Positions 16,451-24,250 of a DNA stretch of 64,000 nucleotides are shown here, in pieces (within the stretch, counting starts at the first letter, position 1; every line of letters begins with the position of its first letter). The notes beneath the pieces were generated by a model, which saw only the letters and a program-made list of their open reading frames with translations, made no database searches and was not told where the DNA came from. The position numbers and the translations under genes are program-made. Source of the DNA: a virus; the IMG/VR virus record IMGVR_UViG_3300031576_000030, positions 1 to 64,000 of that record. One strand, given 5' to 3'.

Positions 16451-17031
16451 CGCCTCCTGAACAGCGTAGAATGCCACTGCAGCCAATGGCAGTGGTCGTA
16501 GGCCGAATCGACGTCGATCACCCGGTGGGCCGCCGCCGTCGTCTCGTGGTCAAGGTCATAGCCAACCTGGGAGAATAATCCCTGCCAATATTCCTGGGGC
16601 TGCTCGTTCCAATGGCCCTCGCCCCCCTGTCCCGGCGTGGCTGCCGACCAGAACACGACTGGCGCGCAACGCGACAGCGTACCCACCAGCGTGCGGGCAT
16701 GTTCGGGCCGCAGATGCTCACCAACCTCGATGCACAGGGCCAGGTCGAAGGCCTGGGCCGGCGTCCAGGGATTGCGCAGATCGACCAACTCGAAACAGCC
16801 GGGGATCCACTTGCCGCCTTCGGACGCGCCGTCCACGCCATATACCTGGAGGCCGCGCTGCGCGAAGGGCAGGAGGTAGATGCCGCTGGCGCAGCCTACA
16901 TCGATCACCGAGGTCGGATGCAACAGGTTGTCCAACAGACCGCCCAGGGCCATCGCCTGCGGAGTCTCGTGCAGATCGACTTCTTCCATCAGCCAAGAAT
17001 ATTCATCCGCATCTTGGTATTTATAGGGCAT
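16447..17031 (-). CDS. Class I SAM-dependent methyltransferase
   Basis: 194 residues. Motif I is VIDVGCASGIYLLPF (about 42-56), the acidic ribose-binding Asp lies in VYGVDGAS, and motif IV-like FDLALCIEVGEHL follows. Small-molecule or sugar O-methyltransferases have this form. Sitting among glycosyltransferases, it may methylate a sugar. No DNA-binding element is seen. Confidence 0.75.
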   Translation of the reverse strand: MPYKYQDADEYSWLMEEVDLHETPQAMALGGLLDNLLHPTSVIDVGCASGIYLLPFAQRGLQVYGVDGASEGGKWIPGCFELVDLRNPWTPAQAFDLALCIEVGEHLRPEHARTLVGTLSRCAPVVFWSAATPGQGGEGHWNEQPQEYWQGLFSQVGYDLDHETTAAAHRVIDVDSAYDHCHWLQWHSTLFRRR

Positions 17032-17521
17032 AGGATTGCTCTGGGAAATTCAAGTATGCAAAATCTCCATAGTGTTCTTTGGCAACCTCACCATAGATTC
17101 TAGCAGCCATCTCTCGATTTTGAAAGGTACCTAAATGATGAACTCTACCGCCATAATGAATATGGGCAACCCATCCCTTATTTTGTTTTGAGAAGGAGAC
17201 ACCTTTGTAACCCGATTTGTTGTTATTGTTTGGCCCACGATTTCTTTGATTCTGAAATCGATTGGCGAGCCTGATATTCACCCTCTGATTGTTTAGGCCG
17301 TTGCGATCAATGTGATCCACCCATACACCATCAGGGGCTTTCAAAATCTCTCTATGCATAAGGATAATTCTACTTTTTCCTGCGGAGTCCACAGACGAAT
17401 TTCTTACGGCGTAGAATGTCTTTCTGTGCTGGAATGAACACCACTTAAACTGACTTAAGAATTCAAAATCTTCGTCGTCTACTATAGTAACTTGCCCTTG
17501 TGTTAAAGATATTTGTTTCAT
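17021..17521 (-). CDS. HNH endonuclease with AP2-type DNA-binding domain
   Basis: 166 residues from the ATG at 17521. The nuclease core is VDHIDRNGLNNQRVNIRLA (about 75-93, HNH of the N-terminal-type used by phage homing enzymes), followed by an AP2 domain GYKGVSFSKQNKGWVAHIHY..(about 109-160). The gene is markedly AT-richer than its neighbours and is inserted between two methyltransferase genes, with an 11-base overlap with the downstream one. It is likely a recent homing insertion. Confidence 0.85.
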   Translation of the reverse strand: MKQISLTQGQVTIVDDEDFEFLSQFKWCSFQHRKTFYAVRNSSVDSAGKSRIILMHREILKAPDGVWVDHIDRNGLNNQRVNIRLANRFQNQRNRGPNNNNKSGYKGVSFSKQNKGWVAHIHYGGRVHHLGTFQNREMAARIYGEVAKEHYGDFAYLNFPEQSYAL

Positions 17522-17580
17522 CACTTCACGCCTCATTCACAAAACAAGATAGTTTAACGCCGGGTCGCTGTAGCGGTAGG

Positions 17581-18237
17581 TCATGTCTTACGGGCTACCA
17601 GCCAGATGACGATGGGATGGTCGGTGCGTCCGTTCACCCCGCTCAGGCCATCCCCCAAGAGGCGGCGCGCTTCGGCCACGCTCATGTAATCCCCTTCCAA
17701 GGCGTCGTTATGCAGATATTCAAACTCGATCATCTGCCGACCGCCCCATCCGCCGTGGGAGATGTAATCCCATTGATTATGGGGAAATAGAACCTGGTAG
17801 CCATCATAGCCGATGCGCCAGCAGTCCACCGGAGCGGGATGGATACGGTGCAGGAAGGGTGTGGTGACGACCAACAGGCCGCCCGTTTTTAGGATGCGGC
17901 CCAACTCGACTGCTGCCTGCCAGGGCCGCTCGACATGCTCCAACACTTGATCGGCCACGACCACATCCATACTATCACTCCCAATGCCTGGGCAAGCCTG
18001 TATATCGTAAATGGGGTATTCTCCGACATAACAATCAATGCGCTCGCCCATCAGATGCTTGAACATGCGGATGACCGAGGTGGTCGGCTCCCTGGCTCCA
18101 AATTCAAACAGGGAGTAGAGCCGTGATACGTCCCACGTGATACCCACCAAGGCCTCATAGATCGCCTCATACATGAAGTGCCGGACGTGATCGTGGTGCG
18201 ACCACGATCCATCGATGGGTTGCCAGATGTCTGTCAT
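17581..18237 (-). CDS. Class I SAM-dependent methyltransferase
   Basis: 218 residues. SMDVVVADQVLEHVERPWQA and LKTGGLLVVTTPF mark motifs IV and V of the Methyltransf_11 type. Motif I (LFEFGAREPTT) is degenerate. In this family the substrates are small molecules or sugars. It is coupled by ATGA to the next methyltransferase-like gene and probably works in the same glycan pathway. Confidence 0.7.
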   Translation of the reverse strand: MTDIWQPIDGSWSHHDHVRHFMYEAIYEALVGITWDVSRLYSLFEFGAREPTTSVIRMFKHLMGERIDCYVGEYPIYDIQACPGIGSDSMDVVVADQVLEHVERPWQAAVELGRILKTGGLLVVTTPFLHRIHPAPVDCWRIGYDGYQVLFPHNQWDYISHGGWGGRQMIEFEYLHNDALEGDYMSVAEARRLLGDGLSGVNGRTDHPIVIWLVARKT

Positions 18238-18890
18238 AATCCCTCCGCCAGTTCGTCTTGGTACATCCTCAAGATGCCGTTACATCCCTCGTGGGCCAGC
18301 CCGGCGAAGTCGCCCCGGATATATTCATAGGAAAAATCAGTCTGCCAAATGAAACCGAGTTCACCTTTCTTGACCAGCGACGGATCATGCCAGGTGAGAA
18401 ATTGAGGCCCCGGCGTCTCGCCCGGCCCCAGTTGAGCCGCCGCTGGAAACTTCGCCACCATTCTGAGTACATCGTTCCGCAGATTGAAGATCCAACGGTG
18501 GTGACAATAGCCCACATGATCGTAATGGCTGCTGTCGAACTTTCCCAGTTCGGTGTGTTTGTGCGGTGTGGAGATGAAGCCCATCTTGGAGTAGGCTTGA
18601 AGTTGGCCGATGACGAACGCAGGATCCCGCAGGTCTTCCAAGGTATTGGTGCAGATGGAGAAATCATAAATGCGCCCGTTCAATTGATCCCAGGTCTGCC
18701 TCAGGCAAGCATCCCCGGCAAACGTGGCGTTCGGTTGAATGTCGAGGTAGTCCGGATCGAACTCGCTGGCCCAAGGCATGGCGACGCCACCCACGTCCAG
18801 GACAGAGTATTTCGGGTCGCGCTCGCGCTGCTCCTGCAGGTAGACCGAGGCCCAGGGGTGCAGCAGTTCGTATTGAGCCTTGAGGATCAT
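18234..18890 (-). CDS. Methyltransferase-like protein
   Basis: 218 residues. VLDVGGVAMPWASEFDPDYLDIQ (about 30-52) resembles motif I and the acidic ribose-binding residue, and YDFSICTNTLEDLRDPAF resembles motif IV. Later HxH and His-rich stretches (HYDHVGYCHHRW) are unusual and could bind a metal. An inactive paralogue is possible. It overlaps both neighbours by 4 bases. Confidence 0.6.
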   Translation of the reverse strand: MILKAQYELLHPWASVYLQEQRERDPKYSVLDVGGVAMPWASEFDPDYLDIQPNATFAGDACLRQTWDQLNGRIYDFSICTNTLEDLRDPAFVIGQLQAYSKMGFISTPHKHTELGKFDSSHYDHVGYCHHRWIFNLRNDVLRMVAKFPAAAQLGPGETPGPQFLTWHDPSLVKKGELGFIWQTDFSYEYIRGDFAGLAHEGCNGILRMYQDELAEGL

Positions 18891-19774
18891 GGGGGGAAGA
18901 CGGCGCTAAGTTCAGCCCGCGTCGCCTCGGCGGTGTAGCGTTGCGACCAAGCATACGCCTGCTGCCACATCTTGCTGCGCAGGTCGGCGTCGCCGCGCAA
19001 GAGAACCATCTGCTCCAGGATGGCCGAAAGATACTCCTGCACAGGATAGCGGCCCGTCTCCGGATCCTGGACGACCAGCGCCGTCTCGCGGTGAAACATG
19101 AACTCGTTTCCACCCTGGCCGGTCGTGCCGACCACAATCGTGCCCATGCGCATGGCCTCCAGGCAGGCCATTGGGAATCCCTCGGGGTGATTGAGATGTA
19201 TGTAAAACTCGCAATCGGCCAACTTCGCCGCCATCTGCCGCTGCGTCAGCGCTTCGGTCACGTATTCCACTGGGAAGCCACTCGCCTCCAGTAGATCTCG
19301 CATCTGGGCATGGTAAGGATTGCGGCGGGCGATGACCAAGGTGCGATTCGACTGCTTGGGCGTCGGATTCCACACGTCGTCGTCCAGGAAGGGCGTGATC
19401 TTGCCGAGGGGCTTGACTCGATAGGTGCGCTCCACCCAATTCGCCAGGTAACGACTACACACCAAGACCTCACTGTCCTGATAATCGAGTTCCTTCACCA
19501 GCCATTGGCGGTTCTGGATAAAGAGAATCTGCCGGGCGTAGACGGCGGGCAACGGCCACATGACTTCGGGGACGATCACCGTGTCCGAAGATCGGGGCGG
19601 CTCGCTGGCGATGGCCTGCGACGGCACGGGATGCGCGTCCCACCACACGTCGAACGGCTCAACCTGGTGAACGAACGAGGCCACACCCAAATCGTTGAGC
19701 ATGTGGGCCAGGCGATGGATAAACCAACACCCTCCCGAAGGCGCATCCGGTTTCGGACATAGCCAGCAGATCAT
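18887..19774 (-). CDS. Family 4-type glycosyltransferase
   Basis: 295 residues, GT-B type. NHPEGFPMACLEAMRMGTIVVGTTGQGG (about 213-240, hallmark EGFPMACLEAM) is the nucleotide-sugar site with both Glu residues. The N-terminal half is short (acceptor half about 130 residues). MICWLCPKPDAPSGGCWF opens the protein. It lies in the run of ATGA-coupled island genes. Confidence 0.8.
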   Translation of the reverse strand: MICWLCPKPDAPSGGCWFIHRLAHMLNDLGVASFVHQVEPFDVWWDAHPVPSQAIASEPPRSSDTVIVPEVMWPLPAVYARQILFIQNRQWLVKELDYQDSEVLVCSRYLANWVERTYRVKPLGKITPFLDDDVWNPTPKQSNRTLVIARRNPYHAQMRDLLEASGFPVEYVTEALTQRQMAAKLADCEFYIHLNHPEGFPMACLEAMRMGTIVVGTTGQGGNEFMFHRETALVVQDPETGRYPVQEYLSAILEQMVLLRGDADLRSKMWQQAYAWSQRYTAEATRAELSAVFPP

Positions 19775-20601
19775 GTCAGCCTCACCGCGAAGTCAGTCCA
19801 ATCGGTCGTGACCCACTTTTTGAAAAATATCTTGAGCCCTTCTTGCTCGGTCTCCCATTTTTCCGGTGCCATCTGCATCTTCTCCTCCAAAGTCCGCCCG
19901 CGCGTCCTGCCCTCCAGATGATAGGCCCAGGCATAGCCGTTGTAAAAAATCGGCAGCCCGGCCACCATGCAGTCCAGCCCATAGTCGATGTCCTCCACCG
20001 CCATGCCGAAGCGCTCGTCCAAGAGACCCACGATCAGCATCGCTGCCCGGCTGATGGCGTACAGCGCGCCGCTGACCAGCATAGGCCGGATGCTGACGGC
20101 CATCGGGTGGTCGCGCGGATAGCCGCGCAGCGCATGATCCCAATAGCCAGGGATCGGTTGCCCCTGGGCGGGCACGAAGACCACCCCACCATGCTGCACC
20201 GTGTCGTCGGGATAGAGCAGGCGGGTGCCAACCACGCCCGCACCCAGGATGTTGAGACTGTCGCACAGGATCTGCAAGGTCGGGCATCCCTGGAACACGA
20301 TGTCGTTGTTGACCAGGACACAGGACAGGCCGGTGGCCTGGCGCAAACCGGCGTTGCAGGCCTTGGCGAAACCGCCGTTCTGACTCTGGTGAATCAAACG
20401 CGCCTGGTGCGACTCGCACACCTGATTGAGTTCGGCCACCGTCGCCTCGTCCGAGCCGTCGTCGACCACGATCACCTCGGGCGACACCTGCGAGTGAGTC
20501 TGGCGCAGCGAGCGCAGGCACTCAGCGGTCAGCGCCACCCCGCCTTTGCCCCAGGTGGGGATGACGACAGAGAACCAGGGCTGGATAAGTTTCAGGGCCA
20601 C
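19771..20601 (-). CDS. Family 2 glycosyltransferase
   Basis: 276 residues, GT-A type: FSVVIPTWGKGGVALTAECL (about 10-29), EVIVVDDGSDEATV (about 42-55), CVLVNNDIVF (about 93-102, DxD equivalent as NND), and EDIDYGLDCMVAG (about 196-208, the ED..L motif that supplies the catalytic base). This matches rhamnosyl-type transferases by eye. It overlaps the next gene by 10 bases. Confidence 0.85.
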   Translation of the reverse strand: MALKLIQPWFSVVIPTWGKGGVALTAECLRSLRQTHSQVSPEVIVVDDGSDEATVAELNQVCESHQARLIHQSQNGGFAKACNAGLRQATGLSCVLVNNDIVFQGCPTLQILCDSLNILGAGVVGTRLLYPDDTVQHGGVVFVPAQGQPIPGYWDHALRGYPRDHPMAVSIRPMLVSGALYAISRAAMLIVGLLDERFGMAVEDIDYGLDCMVAGLPIFYNGYAWAYHLEGRTRGRTLEEKMQMAPEKWETEQEGLKIFFKKWVTTDWTDFAVRLT

Positions 20602-21563
20602 AGCATCTCCTCATACAGCCGCACTGCCTCGTCGTTCATCAAGCAATCCCGCTGCGCCGCCCGCCTTCCTTCCCAGCCGATCTCCTGCCGCAACGCCTCA
20701 TCTTCCACCAGGCGCGCCAGGGCTTCCACCCAGGCCGAGACCGTATTGGGTACGAGGCTGCCGCCGCCGTTCTTCCACAAGCGATATTCTCCCTCGGCGC
20801 TTGCCACGAAGGGCACCGCCGCCGCGCCGTACTCACGCAGTTTCAAGTCGCTGCGCGCCTGGTCGTACACGCCCGACAGGGGCGCGAGTCCGATGTCGAA
20901 ACTCCTCACCATGTCCGGCCACTCCTCGAACGGCTTCCAGGAACGGTCAGTGAACTGCACCCCAAATCGATGGAGCGGATCGGAGGCCACCGCCCCACAC
21001 ACGCGCACCTTCACCTGGGGGTATCGCCGCTGGATGTCGGCCAGGGCCTGGGCGAAGACCGGGTTCTGCCAGGTGACGAGGTGTCCCAGGCTGCCTCCCC
21101 AGCCGATCACGACCGAACCGCTCATCTCTTTTTCTTTGGGGATGGGCCACAACTCCGGATCCAAGTAATTGCGTAACAGTTCCGCATGATACAGGCGAGT
21201 CAACTCCACAGACGGCACCACAGTCTTTTCCACATGACCGATCACCTCCAATAACTTTTTGACGGAACCGGACTTCTTCCAATAGTTCCAGGGTCCCGTC
21301 ATGTTGCGTGGGATGTGCAGGTAATCGTCGTCGAAGGTCAGCACCACCCGCTGAGCCCCCAGGCTGCGCAGCGGTTGCAGTAATTCGTCGGCGAACACCC
21401 GCTCGACCAATACCGTGGACGACATTTTGTCCAGTGTCAACATGAGGTGGCGACACAGGACGATCTCGTGTCCCGCCTTCTGCAAATACTTGGCCGGGAT
21501 GAAGATTCGGTAATGACTGGTATTGTAGGGCTGATCGTCGGCGAAGATGAACGTCGCCTTCAT
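20592..21563 (-). CDS. Glycosyltransferase-like protein (GT-B)
   Basis: 323 residues. DDQPYNTSHYRIFIPAKYLQ (about 9-28) is an acceptor-side motif, and IGLAPLSGVYDQARSDLKLREYGAAAVPFVAS (about 225-256, hallmark SDLKLREYGA) is the sugar-nucleotide site seen in Spore-coat-type and GT4-like enzymes. It starts 4 bases inside the end of the portal gene, so the island is translationally tied to the portal. Confidence 0.7.
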   Translation of the reverse strand: MKATFIFADDQPYNTSHYRIFIPAKYLQKAGHEIVLCRHLMLTLDKMSSTVLVERVFADELLQPLRSLGAQRVVLTFDDDYLHIPRNMTGPWNYWKKSGSVKKLLEVIGHVEKTVVPSVELTRLYHAELLRNYLDPELWPIPKEKEMSGSVVIGWGGSLGHLVTWQNPVFAQALADIQRRYPQVKVRVCGAVASDPLHRFGVQFTDRSWKPFEEWPDMVRSFDIGLAPLSGVYDQARSDLKLREYGAAAVPFVASAEGEYRLWKNGGGSLVPNTVSAWVEALARLVEDEALRQEIGWEGRRAAQRDCLMNDEAVRLYEEMLWP

Positions 21564-23785
21564 CGCCTCGTGCGTCTCACATTCGTCTCCGCTTCGATTC
21601 CTGCCTGCCTCAAAATCTCGCTCATCTCGTTTTCGGTCACGCCCCGGATGCCGAAGTCCAGGTCATTGCCCGCGCCGCTGAAGCGCAGGCGGATGGGGGC
21701 CATGCTGCACATCTCATTGGGGTGCAACGACAGGAACGGTTCGTCGATGGAGTGCAGGATCTGCGCGTCGGCCAAGCACAGAGGGCAAGGACCCGACCGC
21801 GACAGTTCGGGGTGCAATGCCCGCCGCCAGTGGGTCGCGCCGCGTTCCTCCATCGCCGCCTGCACCCCCTGCAGATAGGCCATTCGATGGCCTTCCTCGC
21901 CATACATCAGCGTGCGGCGCTGCACGTCCATCTGCGTTGTATTATTTTCTAAGTCCCCCAGGAAATGGTCGGCGAACTTGTTGATGAACGGCGCGGCAAA
22001 ACCCCGCCAGGGTTCTGGCACCTGAGGCAGCATCCCGCCCGCGTCCCGGTAGCCCATCAAGCCGAAGTCGTCGAGTTGGGCAACGTTGACGCGCTTCAAC
22101 TCCGCGATGAACGCGGCAGGGTTCTCCGGCAGGAATTCGTGGTAGGCCGCCAAGAGCAAGGCCAGATAAGCGCGGCGCTTGCGCTCCACCTCATCGTTGC
22201 GGGCAGCGTTGACCTGGATCGGCTTGCCTTGGGGAGCGCTGGCCGCATTCTGTGTCGCGCCGTTCGGCCCCACGGTCGTCTGACTGTAGGTCGGCGGCGC
22301 GAACCATAACTCGGCCTCGTTCGCCTTGCGGATGCCCTCTTTCGCCTGACGCTCAGCCTCGTAGTTCTGGCCGGACTGGGCCAGGGTCGTTTGCGGCGAC
22401 AACAGGCCCGCTTGGAACAACGGCAGCAGGCGGTCGCGGATGGACGTGCGCAGTTCCAGGGCGTTGGATGAAAATACCACCTCCGTCTCGCGCGCCGCTC
22501 GCAGCCAGGCCTCGCCTTTCTTGCTAGTTTTCCCATAGTTCAATCGGAAGCGGCGTTCCCACCACAAGAGTTGGCGGCGCATGTATTCAAATTTCTCGAT
22601 CATCAGGTCGGCGTCCACCTCGAAGTCCGCGCCGCGCTCGGTGGGCAAGGTGTTGCCGGTGGAGCCGCGCATGCTGATGCCGAGACGCCGGAAGATGTCC
22701 AGGCTCAACGTCCACCAGGTCTCGGAGGCGATGATCTCTCCCGTCACGCCCGGCGTGATGACCTTAACATCCAGACCACCCCACCAGGCCATCTTGCCCG
22801 TGCGCTCGCCGGACAGACCGTCGACGTCGTCCCGTAGTTTCTTCATCATCTCCGGCGAAGGCTTGTGTTCCATATCACCCAGCAGAAACAGCCATAGGAT
22901 GTGGCGGTATCCTTCAAAGATCGCCCGCCGCATCTCCTCGTAGATGATGCGTGTGCTCAGGGCGCGGAACGCGCCTTGCATGTGCGGCTTGGGGTAGGCC
23001 TCCCAGCGCTGGTCGAGTCCGCGCACCGAATCGACCATGCCATCCTTGATCAAGAACTCGCCGGTCGGCGCGATCTCGCCGATCTGAAAGAACGCCTGGT
23101 AGTAGTCCACCGGCAATAGCGTTTTGAGCGCTGTTTCCGTCCATTCACCCGAGGCCGGATTTACGAACGAGATGTGCGACAGGTGGCTGCCGACCGACAC
23201 GTAGGGCGGCGGCAGCAGGAGAATGCCGCGCAATTTTCCATTTTCGTAGACGGTCAAGGGGTGGGCGACGCCGAAGACGGCCACCGATAGCCACATGCTG
23301 GCTAACATGCTTTGCAAATCCAGGCCGTCTACGTCATACAGCATCTCGAGTTCTTGTTTGACTTCCAGGCTGGGGCCGCGGATCTCCAGGTCGCGCATGG
23401 AGACCTGGATGGGCGTCTCGAAGGCCGAGGCCACGTCGCCCTCCGAACGGTAGTAGAACCGAGCCAGCCGGTAGCCGCTCAAGATGTTGCCGGGGATAGG
23501 GAACGGCTTAGTGGCTGGCCCTGCCTCCTGTGGGGTGAAGGGGGAGAACTCACCGGCGATGAAGTTCTCCAGGCGCTCGGCGGCAGACGACTTGACATCC
23601 ACGCCCTGCCGCAGCACCGCGCCGAAGGCCGACAGGTCGTCGGTCAGGTTCGCCAGGGCCTGCGCCCGGGTGGTAAACTTTCCGCCGGCGCTGCGCCATT
23701 TTCCCGCCACCGTGTCGTAGCCCGATTGGATGCCCGACAGCCACAACGGGTCGTCGGCCTGCTTGACATTTTTGGGTTTCGCCAT
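21560..23785 (-). CDS. Portal protein with minor-head-type C-terminus
   Basis: 741 residues from the ATG at 23785. Residues up to about 480 read as a portal (dodecameric ring at the packaging vertex): IPGNILSGYRLARFYY, then PTERGADFEVDADLMIEKFEYMRRQLL. The last 150 residues carry CPLCLADAQILHSIDE...HPNEMCSMAP, resembling the CPVC..HPnCRC ending of MuF-type minor head proteins. Fusion of portal and minor head parts would explain the length, compared with 400-550 for portals. The 34-bp repeat 23787-23830 touches its start. Confidence 0.7.
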   Translation of the reverse strand: MAKPKNVKQADDPLWLSGIQSGYDTVAGKWRSAGGKFTTRAQALANLTDDLSAFGAVLRQGVDVKSSAAERLENFIAGEFSPFTPQEAGPATKPFPIPGNILSGYRLARFYYRSEGDVASAFETPIQVSMRDLEIRGPSLEVKQELEMLYDVDGLDLQSMLASMWLSVAVFGVAHPLTVYENGKLRGILLLPPPYVSVGSHLSHISFVNPASGEWTETALKTLLPVDYYQAFFQIGEIAPTGEFLIKDGMVDSVRGLDQRWEAYPKPHMQGAFRALSTRIIYEEMRRAIFEGYRHILWLFLLGDMEHKPSPEMMKKLRDDVDGLSGERTGKMAWWGGLDVKVITPGVTGEIIASETWWTLSLDIFRRLGISMRGSTGNTLPTERGADFEVDADLMIEKFEYMRRQLLWWERRFRLNYGKTSKKGEAWLRAARETEVVFSSNALELRTSIRDRLLPLFQAGLLSPQTTLAQSGQNYEAERQAKEGIRKANEAELWFAPPTYSQTTVGPNGATQNAASAPQGKPIQVNAARNDEVERKRRAYLALLLAAYHEFLPENPAAFIAELKRVNVAQLDDFGLMGYRDAGGMLPQVPEPWRGFAAPFINKFADHFLGDLENNTTQMDVQRRTLMYGEEGHRMAYLQGVQAAMEERGATHWRRALHPELSRSGPCPLCLADAQILHSIDEPFLSLHPNEMCSMAPIRLRFSGAGNDLDFGIRGVTENEMSEILRQAGIEAETNVRRTRR

Positions 23786-23786
23786 G

Positions 23787-23830
23787 AAAATCGCCTGTAC
23801 AGGGTTTGGGGAGCCTGTACAGGCGATTTT
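23787..23830. repeat. 17-bp perfect inverted repeat with two CCTGTACAGG palindromes
   Basis: AAAATCGCCTGTACAGG (23787-23803) and its exact complement CCTGTACAGGCGATTTT (23814-23830) are separated by 10 bases. Each arm contains the 10-bp palindrome CCTGTACAGG, centres 20 bp apart. On either strand a T4 run follows the stem, so it can act as a bidirectional terminator. On the minus strand AGGCGA inside the stem is the only ribosome site for the portal ATG at 23785. Confidence 0.75.
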
Positions 23831-23866
23831 ACTCCAATTTCGTCGGCGAGTCAATCAACAAAATAG

Positions 23867-24250
23867 ATGAAGGCAAACTCATTCCACCTGACCGCTGGAT
23901 CGCGTGCCCACCTGTTGTTGTTGATCGCCTATCGCCTGGGGTTGTCCGAGAACTTGACCTCGGCCCGCACCGACGCCCAACTGGTGGCCCTGCTGCGCGA
24001 CCTGCCCCACTGTCAATACCACCTGCATGCCCTGGACGGCCTGCGCCCCCTGCACGACATTCACCACACCCTGGGCCGCCTGCCCTCCCAGGACTGGCCG
24101 CAATACTGCATCGGCCTGTGCGCCGAGTGCCATCGCCGAGTGGAGAATGGCCTGGGATGCCCCGACCGCCAGGAACTGATCGAACTGGCCGAGCGCCTCA
24201 CCAGGGCGCAACCCAATCGACTGCTTTTCCAACCCAGCCCATCACACTGA
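23867..24250 (+). CDS. HNH-like protein between terminase and portal
   Basis: 127 residues. HALDGLRPLHDIHHTLGR (about 53-70) and IGLCAECHRRVENG (about 82-95) resemble the His and Cys residues of HNH nucleases (DIHH..C..CH). Phage HNH proteins beside the terminase assist packaging cleavage in HK97-like phages. Unlike those, this gene lies on the opposite strand, overlapping the terminase end by 53 bp. The opposite frame over the same bases is a Val/Gln-rich shadow. No ribosome site is clear. Confidence 0.5.
   Translation: MKANSFHLTAGSRAHLLLLIAYRLGLSENLTSARTDAQLVALLRDLPHCQYHLHALDGLRPLHDIHHTLGRLPSQDWPQYCIGLCAECHRRVENGLGCPDRQELIELAERLTRAQPNRLLFQPSPSH

Noticed and set aside
23879-24232. Minus-strand frame between terminase and portal
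   Set aside because: Val/Gln/Gly-rich composition of a shadow frame; the plus-strand HNH-like frame has clear HNH-type residues.
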